From Streptomyces atratus (GTDB lineage Bacteria > Actinomycetota > Actinomycetes > Streptomycetales > Streptomycetaceae), in the NCBI RefSeq assembly GCF_014648655.1, contig NZ_BMRN01000038.1:1-64000 (forward strand): a stretch of 64,000 nucleotides of DNA. The letters run 5' to 3'. The notes beneath the pieces are model-generated. The model searched no databases and was not told where the DNA came from. It worked only from the letters and a program-made list of their open reading frames with translations. A program made the translations under genes and the position numbers. This document shows, one piece after another, positions 1 to 7,901 of the stretch (position 1 is its first letter; each line of letters starts with the position of its first letter).

Positions 1-121
1 CGCTGTTGGGCAGCTGCTTGTCGAGGACCTTCTTCCCGGCCCGGGTGAGTCCGTGGCCGTGATGAGCACTCTTGCCGACGTCCAGGCCGAGGAACACGCC
101 CACGTCTTCGGTATCGAACAT
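1..121 (-). CDS. IS110-family recombinase, N-terminal part (runs off the left edge)
   Basis: Only the first 40 codons lie in the window. The translation begins MFDTEDVGVFLGLDVGK and continues with HHGHGLTRAGKKVLDKQLPNS, the usual N-terminus of actinobacterial IS110 transposases. The Asp of GLDVGK is the first acidic residue of the RuvC-like DEDD active site. These proteins cut and join DNA with the help of a bridge RNA encoded in the element end next to the gene. The rest of the gene, including the C-terminal catalytic-serine domain, is outside the window, so whether the element is intact cannot be judged. Confidence 0.85.
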   Translation of the reverse strand, partial: MFDTEDVGVFLGLDVGKSAHHGHGLTRAGKKVLDKQLPNS

Positions 122-345
122 CGCGCCCCTCCAGGCGAGTTGAACGTGCCGGCCTCGGCAGTGGTGTCGTACGCGCGCATCCACGTTATGCAGACCTGCC
201 GCCCGCGAGCTGTCCGGCATTGCGCCGGACCGGGCAGTGGCCGGACCTCTCATCAGCGTCTCCGACGGCACCTCCCGGGCCCGGTGACACCACCCCCCCA
301 GGTCATCTGTTCGACAGGGGGACACAGTCATGCCGGGCCCGGAGG
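122..345 (-). ncRNA. candidate IS110 left-end non-coding region / bridge RNA locus
   Basis: This stretch lies directly upstream of the recombinase and contains no convincing gene. It is rich in secondary structure. A 7-bp hairpin (212-218 with 224-230, loop attgc) sits inside a second stem (196-200 with 233-237). A GC-rich inverted repeat pairs 271-284 with 333-345 around a C-run/G-run loop. In IS110-group elements the bridge RNA is transcribed from the non-coding end upstream of the recombinase, so position and structure fit. The exact RNA ends, guide loops and element boundary are inferred, not seen. Confidence 0.35.
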
Positions 346-419
346 CCAGCGGCCCTCTTGCAGGACCGCGAAGAACATAACGGGGGGCACGGTGGCCTGG
401 TCTCCGACCGGCACGCCCT

Positions 420-551
420 CATGACGCGGGCGAGATCGAGACTTCGATCCTGCTTCACGCCGCTCCGGAGCTCGTCCGCGACGAGTACGCCGAGGCGGAT
501 CACGACGGAGGCTCCCGCCGGTTTCTCCTCGTGCAGGGGATGAGCGCCTGG
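420..551 (+). pseudogene. creatininase-family (MftE-like) remnant
   Basis: One plus-strand frame reads H-D-A-G-E-I-E-T-S, then LLHAAPELVR, a D-H-D-G-G segment and FLLVQGMSAW. This resembles the metal-binding HAGxxETS block of the creatininase/mycofactocin MftE family. The match lasts only about 44 codons, with no start and no continuation on either side, so it is a decayed internal fragment. It lies between the IS110 end and a TetR gene, which suggests that insertion or deletion at the element destroyed the gene. The family assignment comes from recalled motifs only. Confidence 0.45.
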
Positions 552-603
552 CACTCGAAGGCCACCCGCCAGCCGCATCCCCAATCTCACAGGGCAATAC
601 AAG

Positions 604-1350
604 CTAGCGCGGGAGCCGCAGCGACAGGCCGTCGAGGACGACCTCCAGGCCGTAGGCGAACTTGGTTTCGCGGATCTCTGCGGGGTCGGCGGCCGGGGGT
701 TCGGCGTAGGCGTCGGTGAGGTGGTCGTGGCCGGCCGCGGCCTGCTGGGCGGCGGGCATGAGGCGGGCGATGAAGGCGGCCTCGGTCTCGCCGGAGCGGG
801 CGACCGTGGTGAGCCAGGCCGCCTCCGTGGTGCTCATGCCGATGACGTAGGACAGGACGGTGTCGATCGCACGGCTCGGCTCGGGAAAGCCGGCGGCCGT
901 GAACAGGGCGGCCAGTCGCTCGGAGAAGGACATGAGGTTGGGGCCGAGGTAGGCGAGGCCCGCCTGGCCGAGGACCGAGGACAGCCACGGGTGGCGCAGG
1001 GCGGTCGCCCGGAAGGACCGGGCGGCCTCGGTGGCCGCGGCGCGCCAGTCGGGGCTGTCGGCCTCGGGGTCTGCTCGGGCGAAGTCCGGGGACGGGACGA
1101 CGATCTCGGCGGCGACCTCGTCCACCGCGAGCTCCATCAGCTCGTCCTTGGTCGCGACGTGCCGGTAGAGGGAGGTCGCGCCGGCGTTCAGGCGGGCGCC
1201 GAGCTTGCGCATGCTCAGCGCCTCGATGCCCTCGGCGTCCAGCATGGCGATCGCCTCGCGGACGATCGCGGCCCGGCTGAGTGCGGGCTGGTCGGGCGCG
1301 GGCTGCTGCCGGGCCCACACGGACGGGATCGGGTTCGTCTTGGCGGCCAT
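604..1350 (-). CDS. TetR/AcrR-family repressor of the adjacent efflux pump
   Basis: 248 aa. An N-terminal helix-turn-helix covers residues about 25-70 (REAIAMLDAEGIEALSMRKL, then LYRHVATKDEL), the classic TetR DNA-binding fold. The rest is a helical TetR_C_1-type ligand-binding domain. The start sits six bases after a GGAGGG-type ribosome binding site. The gene is divergent from an MFS exporter, and the 126-bp gap carries three copies of GCGTACAG, so it probably represses both itself and the pump until a drug-like ligand binds. The ligand is unknown. Confidence 0.9.
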   Translation of the reverse strand: MAAKTNPIPSVWARQQPAPDQPALSRAAIVREAIAMLDAEGIEALSMRKLGARLNAGATSLYRHVATKDELMELAVDEVAAEIVVPSPDFARADPEADSPDWRAAATEAARSFRATALRHPWLSSVLGQAGLAYLGPNLMSFSERLAALFTAAGFPEPSRAIDTVLSYVIGMSTTEAAWLTTVARSGETEAAFIARLMPAAQQAAAGHDHLTDAYAEPPAADPAEIRETKFAYGLEVVLDGLSLRLPR

Positions 1351-1364
1351 GACCCTCCTTCAAG

Positions 1365-1439
1365 GCGTACAGCGTTCGCATTTAGCGTACAGGAATAGGT
1401 TCTTGCGCACGGTGTCCCCAGATGCGTACAGTGTTCGCA
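1365..1439. promoter_or_regulatory. TetR-type operators and divergent promoter
   Basis: Two near-identical 16-mers, GCGTACAGCGTTCGCA (1365-1380) and GCGTACAGTGTTCGCA (1424-1439), each form an interrupted dyad GCG-AC-GT-CGC. A third half-copy (GCGTACAG) lies at 1385-1392. The right copy overlaps a likely promoter for the efflux gene: -35 TTGCGC at 1403-1408, 18-bp spacer, -10 TACAGT at 1427-1432. Repressor bound there would block transcription. The repressor identity is inferred from adjacency. Confidence 0.65.
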
Positions 1440-1476
1440 ACGAAGGAACGTCGTGCGCAGGCCGAGAGGAAACCCC

Positions 1477-2976
1477 ATGGAACCCCGTAATCCGCGCCGC
1501 TGGTGGATCCTCATCGTGCTGTGCCTCAGCACGCTGGTCCTGGTGGTCGACAGCATGGCGCTGACCGTCGCGGTGCCGTCGATGACCGAGGACATCGGCG
1601 CGAGCGCCCAGGACATCCAGTGGATCCTCGACTCCTACATCCTGGTCTTCGCCGGGCTCCTGCTCACCTCCGGCAGCCTCGGCGACCGCTTCGGCCGACG
1701 GAAGATCATGATCATCGGCCTGTTGCTCTTCGGGGCGGCGTCGCTGGCCGCGACCTTCTGCGCGAACCCCGGCGAGGTGATCGCGGCGCGGATCGCGATG
1801 GGCGTGGGCGGGGCGCTGATCATGCCCTCGACGCTGTCGATCCTCATCACTGTCTTCGACGAGGGGGAACGCCCCAAGGCGATGGCGGCGTGGGGGTCGG
1901 TGTCGATGCTCGGCCTGGTCGGCAGCCCGGTGCTCGGCGGCGTGCTGATCGACCACTTCTCCTGGCACTCGATCTTCTTCATCAACGTCCCGGTCGTCGC
2001 GCTCGCCGTCCTGGCGGCGCTCGTCCTCATGCCGGAGTCGAAGGGGCCCTGGCAGAAGCCCGACCCGATCGGAGCGGTGCTGTCCGCGGTCGGTATGACC
2101 GCCCTGATCTGGTGGATCATCGAGCTCCCGCAGCACGGCGCCTTCGGCGGCCGCTCGGCGATCACCCTGGCCGCCGCGGTGATCGCCCTCGGCGGATTCG
2201 TGGTCTGGGAGAACGTCACCCCCGCGCCGATGGTGCCGCTGGTCCTGTTCAAGCACCGCAACTTCAGCGGCGGTTCGCTCTCGCTGACCCTCGTGCAGAT
2301 CGGCAACGGCGGCCTGCTGCTGGTGCTCACCCAGTACCTGCAGTTCGTGCTCGGCTATTCGCCGGTCAAGGCGGGCCTCGCGTTCGTGCCGCTGGCCGTC
2401 GCCGCGCTGATCGGCAACGGCGCCGGCGCCGGGCTCGCCGCGAAGATCGGCAACCGCTTCCTGGTGCTGGGCGGGATGCTCGTCATGGCCTCCTCCTTCG
2501 CACTGCTGACCACCGTCTCGGCAGACTCCGGTTTCACCGTCCCGGCGGTCGCGCTCGGACTGCTCGGCCTCGGCGCCGGGCTCGCGATGCCGGCCGCGGT
2601 CGGCGCGCTGATGGGCACAATTCCGGCGGAGAAGGCCGGCGTCGGATCGGCCCTGAACGACACCATCCAGCAGGCCGGCGCCGCGCTCGGCATCGCGATC
2701 CTCGGCTCGCTCCTGACGAGTGGCTTCCGCCGCGAGATGCCCGCCGACGCACCCGGGCAGGCCAAGCAGTCGATCGCCGGCGCACTGGCCGCCGCCGACG
2801 GCGACACCGGACTGGTCCGCGCCGCCCGGGAAGCCTTCACCGCCTCGATGTCGACCACCTTCACCATCAGTGCGATCGGCGTCCTCGCCGCGGCCGTCCT
2901 GGCCGCCCTGGTCATGCGCGACACCAGGCCCGAGCCCGCCGCGGCCCACGCCGAGGAGCCCGAACTCATCGCCTGA
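1477..2976 (+). CDS. MFS drug exporter, DHA2 (EmrB/QacA) 14-TM family
   Basis: 499 aa. The protein has the hydrophobic periodicity of a 14-helix antiporter, beginning WWILIVLCLSTLVLVVDSMA. It carries the MFS loop motif GSLGDRFGRRK (about residues 66-76) and the family motif C-like segment GSPVLGGVLID after helix 5. It should expel lipophilic compounds across the inner membrane using the proton gradient. ATG 1477 is preferred because GAGAGGA lies six bases upstream; an in-frame GTG at 1453 would add eight residues. Control by the divergent TetR protein is very likely. Substrate unknown. Confidence 0.88.
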   Translation: MEPRNPRRWWILIVLCLSTLVLVVDSMALTVAVPSMTEDIGASAQDIQWILDSYILVFAGLLLTSGSLGDRFGRRKIMIIGLLLFGAASLAATFCANPGEVIAARIAMGVGGALIMPSTLSILITVFDEGERPKAMAAWGSVSMLGLVGSPVLGGVLIDHFSWHSIFFINVPVVALAVLAALVLMPESKGPWQKPDPIGAVLSAVGMTALIWWIIELPQHGAFGGRSAITLAAAVIALGGFVVWENVTPAPMVPLVLFKHRNFSGGSLSLTLVQIGNGGLLLVLTQYLQFVLGYSPVKAGLAFVPLAVAALIGNGAGAGLAAKIGNRFLVLGGMLVMASSFALLTTVSADSGFTVPAVALGLLGLGAGLAMPAAVGALMGTIPAEKAGVGSALNDTIQQAGAALGIAILGSLLTSGFRREMPADAPGQAKQSIAGALAAADGDTGLVRAAREAFTASMSTTFTISAIGVLAAAVLAALVMRDTRPEPAAAHAEEPELIA

Positions 2977-2982
2977 CCTCGT

Positions 2983-3021
2983 GAAGAAGGCCGGTGCCCC
3001 GGAAGGGCGCCGGCCTTCTTC
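2983..3021 (+). terminator. intrinsic terminator after MFS gene
   Basis: GAAGAAGGCCGG at 2983-2994 pairs with its complement at 3010-3021. The stem extends through a wobble pair to a five-base loop. It begins six bases after the stop codon. Confidence 0.7.
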
Positions 3022-3208
3022 CGTTGCCGGTGCGCCGACCGGACCGGTGGGTGGTGGCCGCCTGGCAGACGGGTCAACGCGCACTCTATGACTGGTGGTT
3101 CACCTTCGTTTCCGTGTAGAAACCCGCCCGTACCCTCTCGGTGCACGGTCGATAGATTGCGCCGCACGGGGCGGTCGAGGCCGCAGAGCCTGAAAACGGA
3201 GGGGCACA

Positions 3209-3664
3209 GTGAACAGTCACGTGCGTCCGCGCGTATCGGCGTATGCCATTGCGACCGTGCAGGACCAATTGCTTTTGACTCAACTCTCCGATGCGTCACC
3301 GGTCTTCGAGCCCGGGCTGTGGCACCTTCCCGGCGGCGGAATCGATCCGGGCGAGCAGCCACGGGAGACGCTGGCACGCGAGTTGCGCGAGGAGACCGGC
3401 CTCGAACTCCTTGACGCCCGCCTGGTGGACGCTCGGGCGTATACGGCCACCCGGCTCGGGATCAGCTGGAACCTGGTGGGGCTCTTCTACATCGTCGAAC
3501 TCAAGCCCGGCCCGCCGGCGGTCACCGAGGCCGATGACTCCACGAGCGCGGTGGCCTGGATGCCCCTGTCCGGCCTGGAGGACTCGATGCTGTCCCCGGC
3601 CGCGATCGACGGTCTCGGGATGATCGGTGCACAGCGGGGCATCGGTCGGCCGGGGCCCGATTGA
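3209..3664 (+). CDS. NUDIX hydrolase
   Basis: 151 aa, normal for a single NUDIX domain. The full NUDIX box G-x5-E-x7-RE-L-x-EE-x-G-L is present at residues 43-65, so the metal-binding glutamates are intact and the enzyme should hydrolyse a nucleoside-diphosphate-linked substrate (oxidised nucleotides or NDP-sugars are typical). The start is GTG after GGAGGGG. It stands alone and converges with the amine oxidase gene, sharing a strong bidirectional terminator. Substrate cannot be predicted. Confidence 0.88.
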   Translation: MNSHVRPRVSAYAIATVQDQLLLTQLSDASPVFEPGLWHLPGGGIDPGEQPRETLARELREETGLELLDARLVDARAYTATRLGISWNLVGLFYIVELKPGPPAVTEADDSTSAVAWMPLSGLEDSMLSPAAIDGLGMIGAQRGIGRPGPD

Positions 3665-3761
3665 GATCGGGCGCAGGCGAGCCGCCAGGCGTTCCGGTTC
3701 CCGGTTCGGCCGGGCGGTCGCCCGATCCGTTGCCGTCGGCCGTCATTCGGATGCGTACGCC

Positions 3762-3803
3762 GGAAGGGGCACCCGCCACCACCCGGTGGCGGGTGCCCCT
3801 TCC
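3762..3803. terminator. bidirectional terminator between NUDIX and amine oxidase genes
   Basis: A perfect 19-bp stem (3762-3780 with 3785-3803, loop accc) flanked by T and A runs lies between two convergent stop codons, so it can serve both genes. Confidence 0.85.
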
Positions 3804-3812
3804 GTTTTCCCG

Positions 3813-5213
3813 TCAGTGCCGTCCCGACAGCCGGTCCGCGGCCCTCGCGATGGGGTCCGTGCCGGGGCGGGGCGAGGTGAGTTCGCGGCGGTCGGCGGTG
3901 CGGTAGGCGGCGTACATGCCGTGGACGCCGAGCCAACGGAAGGGTTCCGGTTCCCAGCGGCGGACCCGGTGGTTGACCCAGGGCAGCGCGGTCAGTTCCG
4001 TGGGGCCGGACTGACCGGAGTCCTGCTGGATCAGGTCGCGCAGGGTGCGGGCGGCGAGGTTGGTGGTGGCGACGCCGGAGCCGACGTAGCCGCCGGCCCA
4101 GCCGAGGCCGGTGGAGCGGTCGAGGGTGACGGTGGCGCACCAGTCGCGGGGGACGCCGAGGACGCCGGACCAGGCGTGATCGATGCGGGCGGCCCCGGTG
4201 GTGGGGAAGAGGCGGACGAGGATGTCGCGGAGGGCCTCGATGGTGGCGGGCTGGGTGCGCCCGTCGTTGTCGGTGCCGGAGCCGTATCGGTACGGGACGC
4301 CGCGGCCGCCGAGTGCGATGCGGTCGTCCGCGGTGCGCTGGGCGTAGATGTAGGCGTGGGCCATGTCGCCGAGGGTTTCGCGGCCGTCCCAGCCGATGGT
4401 GTCCCACACGGACCGGGGGAGCGGCTCGGTGGCGATCATCGAGGAGTTCATGGGGAGCCAGGTGCGTCTTTGGCCCTTGAGGTTTGCCGTGAAGCCCTCG
4501 GTGCAGCGCAGGATGTACGGGGCGCGGACGGTGCCGTACGGGGTGTGGGCGTGCTTGGGCTTGATCTCGGTGACGGGCGTCGACTCGTGGATGGTGACGC
4601 CGAGCGCCTCCACGGTCGCGGCGAGGCCCTTGACGAGTTTGACCGGGTGCAGGCGGGCGCCGTGCGGGGTCCAGGTGGAACCGACGGCTCCGGTGACGTT
4701 GATGCGTTCGCCGGTCTCGCGGGCGCCGCGCAGGACGCGGTCCTTCTCGCCGAAGGCGATCTCGACGGAGTGGAAGTCCTTGAGCCGGGCCAGTTGGGCG
4801 GGGGTGTAGGCGACTTCGAGAACACCGCCCTGGTGGATGTCGGCGTCGATGTTCTCCTCGGCGGCCACGCGGACGACCTCGTCGACGGTGTCGTTCATCG
4901 CCTGCTGGAGGCGGACGGCGGCTTCGTGGCCGTGGAGCTTGGCGTAGCGGTCGCGGCCCGCGATGCCGTTGTACAGCCAGCCGCCGTTGCGCCCGGAGGC
5001 GCCGTAGCCGCAGAACTTGGCTTCGAGGACGGTGATGTTGAGGAAGGGGACGGCCTTCTTGAGGTAGTAGGCGGTCCACAGTCCGGTGTATCCGCCGCCG
5101 ACGATGCAGATGTCGGCGGTTGCGTCGCCGGGGAGGGGTTCCCGGGGGGTGGGGGTTCCTTGGTCCGCGTACCAGAACGATATGCCGCCGTTGACGGTGC
5201 TGACGGTGCTCAT
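3813..5213 (-). CDS. FAD-dependent amine oxidoreductase (DAO / gamma-glutamylputrescine oxidase-like)
   Basis: 466 aa. An N-terminal Rossmann motif, ICIVGGGYTGLWTAYYL (about residues 29-45), binds FAD, followed by RNGGW and a C-terminal GYVGSGVATTNLAARTL segment that closes the FAD site. This is the DAO fold of PuuB/solA-like enzymes that oxidise secondary amines or amino acids in the cytoplasm. Related Streptomyces proteins are annotated gamma-glutamylputrescine oxidase. No polyamine pathway genes are adjacent, so the substrate remains open. A rhomboid-like gene lies 63 bases upstream and may share its transcript. Confidence 0.85.
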   Translation of the reverse strand: MSTVSTVNGGISFWYADQGTPTPREPLPGDATADICIVGGGYTGLWTAYYLKKAVPFLNITVLEAKFCGYGASGRNGGWLYNGIAGRDRYAKLHGHEAAVRLQQAMNDTVDEVVRVAAEENIDADIHQGGVLEVAYTPAQLARLKDFHSVEIAFGEKDRVLRGARETGERINVTGAVGSTWTPHGARLHPVKLVKGLAATVEALGVTIHESTPVTEIKPKHAHTPYGTVRAPYILRCTEGFTANLKGQRRTWLPMNSSMIATEPLPRSVWDTIGWDGRETLGDMAHAYIYAQRTADDRIALGGRGVPYRYGSGTDNDGRTQPATIEALRDILVRLFPTTGAARIDHAWSGVLGVPRDWCATVTLDRSTGLGWAGGYVGSGVATTNLAARTLRDLIQQDSGQSGPTELTALPWVNHRVRRWEPEPFRWLGVHGMYAAYRTADRRELTSPRPGTDPIARAADRLSGRH

Positions 5214-5276
5214 GTTGCCCCTGCTTTGTCCGGTGTGAAGCCGTGCCTGAGGTCGTGCTTTCTCTGGGGCGGGACG

Positions 5277-5951
5277 TTACTGCGCCGGAGGGGTTTTCGT
5301 CTTCGGCCGGGACCGGGTCAGTGGGTAGCAGGCGAGGCCGATGAGTACGGAGGTGAAGTGGCCGAGATCGGTGAAGGTGCGGCCGGTGATGAGCGGGATG
5401 CCGTAGAAGACGAGCACGGCGAAGAGGTACACGTACCGCCAGGGCGCCGGGACGCGGTACGTGAGGACCGCGACGACGCCCGCGAGCGCGTAACTGACCC
5501 CGACATCGAGCGTGTTGGCGGCGGCCGGCGGTACGTGTCCGTGCCGGATGGCCCAGGCCAGGACGCCTTCGCTGACGAGGGTGGCGAGGGCATGGGCCGC
5601 GAGGGCGACGGCGAGCCAGCGCAGGGTACCGAGCCAGCGTTCGGCGGGGGCGTGGAAGACGGTGTAGAGGACGGCGTAGGGAACCCAGTGGCCGCCGTCG
5701 ATCCAGAAGGCGCTGCTGATCAGTACGCGTACGGGGTCCCGGGAGAGTTCGTGGATGTTGGTCGAGTGCTGGCGCAGGAAGTCCTCTTCGAAGTCCGGTG
5801 ACATCTGGTGGACGATGACGGCGGTGACGAAGAGCGCGGCCAGCCAGATGTAGGTGCCGGGTGCGCTGCGAATCCATGAGCCGACGCTGCGGATCCACGA
5901 GCCGACGGTGGTGCGCGGCAGGGTGGGCGGGTCGGGGCTGCTCGGAGTCAT
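5277..5951 (-). CDS. rhomboid-like integral membrane protein
   Basis: 224 aa with about six hydrophobic helices (for example YIWLAALFVTAVIVH, LRWLAVALAAHALATLVSEG and YVYLFAVLVFYGIPLITG). The arrangement resembles the actinobacterial 'rhomboid-like' family. The canonical rhomboid GxSG serine motif is not obvious, so protease activity should not be assumed. An upstream in-frame GTG at 5966 is possible; neither start has a good ribosome binding site. The N-terminus carries a perfect seven-residue tandem repeat (VGSWIRS twice) from a recent 21-bp duplication at 5869-5910. Confidence 0.7.
   Translation of the reverse strand: MTPSSPDPPTLPRTTVGSWIRSVGSWIRSAPGTYIWLAALFVTAVIVHQMSPDFEEDFLRQHSTNIHELSRDPVRVLISSAFWIDGGHWVPYAVLYTVFHAPAERWLGTLRWLAVALAAHALATLVSEGVLAWAIRHGHVPPAAANTLDVGVSYALAGVVAVLTYRVPAPWRYVYLFAVLVFYGIPLITGRTFTDLGHFTSVLIGLACYPLTRSRPKTKTPPAQ
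5869..5910 (-). repeat. 21-bp in-frame tandem duplication
   Basis: Two adjacent 21-bp units (5869-5889 and 5890-5910) differ at only three positions and encode the same heptapeptide V-G-S-W-I-R-S in the N-terminal cytoplasmic part of the rhomboid-like protein. Confidence 0.8.
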
Positions 5952-5957
5952 ATCCGA

Positions 5958-6383
5958 TTGATGCACGGCTCTGCGATCGTCCGCGTGATTGACATTCCGG
6001 ACGGGCTGATCGACACCCGGTCCAAGTACAACGGGGCGGGGACCATCGACCCGAAGCCGCTGGTCGGCGATCCGGGGTTCGAGCTCCTTTTGGCGCTGGT
6101 CAACAGGTTCGACGCGGCAGCCGTGCGCCGGCGGTTCGATCTGATGACGCAGGTGCTGGGGCTCGACCGGGAGCGGGCGCGGGCCTGGACGCCGGGGCGG
6201 CTGCTGCAGAACGGTCTGTGGGCTGTGACGGACGGGGAGCGGCGGCTGGAGCCGGATCGGGCCGAGATCGCGCGGCAGTTGCCGGGGCGGGGTCGGCGGG
6301 GGACGAGCCCCTGCTTACGCTGCCCTCATGATTCGTACCGCTGCCCCTGCCGATGTCCCCGTCATCCACGCCATGGTCCGTGA
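5958..6383 (+). pseudogene. C-terminal fragment of an aminoglycoside/hydroxyurea phosphotransferase
   Basis: The segment TIDPKPLVGDPGFELLLALV, then NRFDAAAVRRRFDLM, VLGLDRERARAWT and LLQNGLW matches the C-terminal third of APH(6)/hydroxyurea kinases: IDPKP contains the magnesium-binding Asp. The kinase N-lobe and the catalytic HGDLHxxN region are missing, and upstream sequence in this frame is unrelated. The open frame then runs past the usual family end into the following acetyltransferase gene. It is best read as a decayed fragment, not an active resistance gene. Confidence 0.65.
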
Positions 6384-6816
6384 GCTGGCCGACTACGAGA
6401 AGGTCCTGCACGAGGCGAACGCCACCGAGGAGCAGCTGCACGAGGCACTGTTCGGCGAGCGGCCCGCCGCGTACGCGCACATCGCCGAGTCGGACGACAA
6501 CGGCGAGGTCGTCGGCTTCGCGCTGTGGTTCCTGAACTTCTCCACGTGGCGCGGGGTGCACGGCATCTACCTGGAGGACCTGTACGTACGTCCGGAGCGG
6601 CGCGGCGGCGGGCACGGGAAGGCGTTGCTGACGGAGCTGGCGCGGATCTGTGTGGAGCGCGGCTACCAGCGCCTGGAGTGGTCGGTGCTGAACTGGAACA
6701 CCCCGTCCATCGCGTTCTACGAGTCGCTGGGCGCGCGGCCGCAGGACGAGTGGACGGTGTACCGGCTGACGGACGGGGCGTTGTCGAAGCTCGGGGAACA
6801 GCTCGGCGGAAAGTAG
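6328..6816 (+). CDS. GNAT N-acetyltransferase (diamine acetyltransferase-like)
   Basis: 162 aa. It contains IYLEDLYVRPERRGGGHGKA (about residues 79-98), the acetyl-CoA pyrophosphate-binding loop (R-x-x-G-x-G/A), and WSVLNWNTPSIAFYESLGA, the hallmark of spermidine/diamine N-acetyltransferases. It should acetylate a small amine in the cytosol. The start overlaps the tail of the phosphotransferase remnant. It converges on the quinone oxidoreductase gene with only 12 bases between stop codons. Confidence 0.85.
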   Translation: MIRTAAPADVPVIHAMVRELADYEKVLHEANATEEQLHEALFGERPAAYAHIAESDDNGEVVGFALWFLNFSTWRGVHGIYLEDLYVRPERRGGGHGKALLTELARICVERGYQRLEWSVLNWNTPSIAFYESLGARPQDEWTVYRLTDGALSKLGEQLGGK

Positions 6817-6828
6817 GTCCTTGCCGGG

Positions 6829-7830
6829 TTACGGGATCAGGACGACCTTGCCCATCGTGCCCCGGGTCTCAAGGGCGCGGTGGGCGGCGGCCGCTTCGGC
6901 GAGCGGGAAGCGCTGGACCGTGGGGCGGAGCCGGCCGGAGGCCGCCTCGGAGAGCGATCGCGTTTCGAGGGCGCGCAGGCCGCCCGCCTTCGCCATCATG
7001 ACGGGGCCGAGCACGCTCCCGGAGGTGATGCCGCGTTCGGCGAGTTCCTCGTCGGTGAAGGTGAGCGGTGTTCCGTCGTGGAGTCCGGCGCCGGACCAGC
7101 CGAACACGATGTGCTGTCCGCCCTTGCCGAGGAGGTCGACGGCGGCGCGGCCGGTGGTGCCCCCGACGGAGTCGTAGACGACGGTGGCGCGACGGCCGAG
7201 TCCGTCGAGATGGGTGCGGACCTGCCGGGGCCAGTCGGGGAGGGTGTAGTCGACGGCGAGGTCGGCGCCGTTCGCCCGCACGGCGGCGACCTTGGCGGGG
7301 CCGCCGGCGAGGCCGATGACGGTGGCCCCGGCGTTCTTGGCGTACTGCACGATCAGGGTGCCGATGCCACCTGCGGCTGCGGGGACGACGACGGTCGAGT
7401 CGGGGCCGAGTTCGGTGAACTGCAGGATGCCCAGGGCGGTGCGGCCGGTGCCGATCATGGCGACGGCTTCGGCTTCGTCGAGGCCGTCCGGGATGGCGTG
7501 CAGCTTCTCGGCGTCGACGACGGTGAGTTCGGCGTAGCCGCCCGGGACCATGCCGATATGGGCGACGACGCGCTTGCCGAGCCAGCTGGGGTCGGTGCCC
7601 TCGCCGAGCGACTCGACCCGGCCCGCGACCTCGCGGCCCGGGATGGTCGGCAGCTCGGCGGGGGCCGGGAACGGGCCCGTCATGCCTTCGCGCAGGGCCG
7701 TGTCGAGAAGGTGCACGCCCGCTGCGGCGACGGCGATACGGACCTGGCCGGGGCCGGGTACGGGGTCGTCGGTCCGCTCGTAGGTGAGGTTCTCGGCCGG
7801 GCCGAAGGTGTGGAGGCGGATGGCGTGCAC
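6829..7830 (-). CDS. NADPH:quinone oxidoreductase-like (zinc-free MDR family)
   Basis: 333 aa. A GroES-like N-terminal domain (PGPGQVRIAVAAAGVHLLD, PGREVAGRVE) is followed by a Rossmann domain with AAAGGIGTLIVQYAKNAGA as the NADPH-binding glycine motif. The catalytic-zinc Cys/His set of alcohol dehydrogenases is absent, as in quinone reductases. GTG 7830 is chosen because GGGGAG lies seven bases upstream and the protein then begins VHAIRLHTFGPAENL. It follows the frameshifted FAD oxidoreductase on the same strand (71-bp gap). Confidence 0.87.
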   Translation of the reverse strand: MHAIRLHTFGPAENLTYERTDDPVPGPGQVRIAVAAAGVHLLDTALREGMTGPFPAPAELPTIPGREVAGRVESLGEGTDPSWLGKRVVAHIGMVPGGYAELTVVDAEKLHAIPDGLDEAEAVAMIGTGRTALGILQFTELGPDSTVVVPAAAGGIGTLIVQYAKNAGATVIGLAGGPAKVAAVRANGADLAVDYTLPDWPRQVRTHLDGLGRRATVVYDSVGGTTGRAAVDLLGKGGQHIVFGWSGAGLHDGTPLTFTDEELAERGITSGSVLGPVMMAKAGGLRALETRSLSEAASGRLRPTVQRFPLAEAAAAHRALETRGTMGKVVLIP

Positions 7831-7901
7831 GGTGGACTCCCCGTTGGTGTCGGTCGCTGTGGGCCTGTGGGCCTGTGGCCCTGTGCAGCCACCCTCCGAC
7901 C

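Noticed and set aside
1360..3084. 574-codon minus-strand frame opposite the MFS gene
   Set aside because: Arg/Asp/His-rich low-complexity translation typical of an antisense shadow.
3627..5801. Very long open frame opposite the amine oxidase and rhomboid-like genes
   Set aside because: Gly/Asp/Val-rich shadow of high-GC genes on the other strand; the other strand has the real domains.
5958..6383. An intact aminoglycoside resistance gene
   Set aside because: Only the C-terminal third is present; the kinase N-lobe and catalytic loop are missing.
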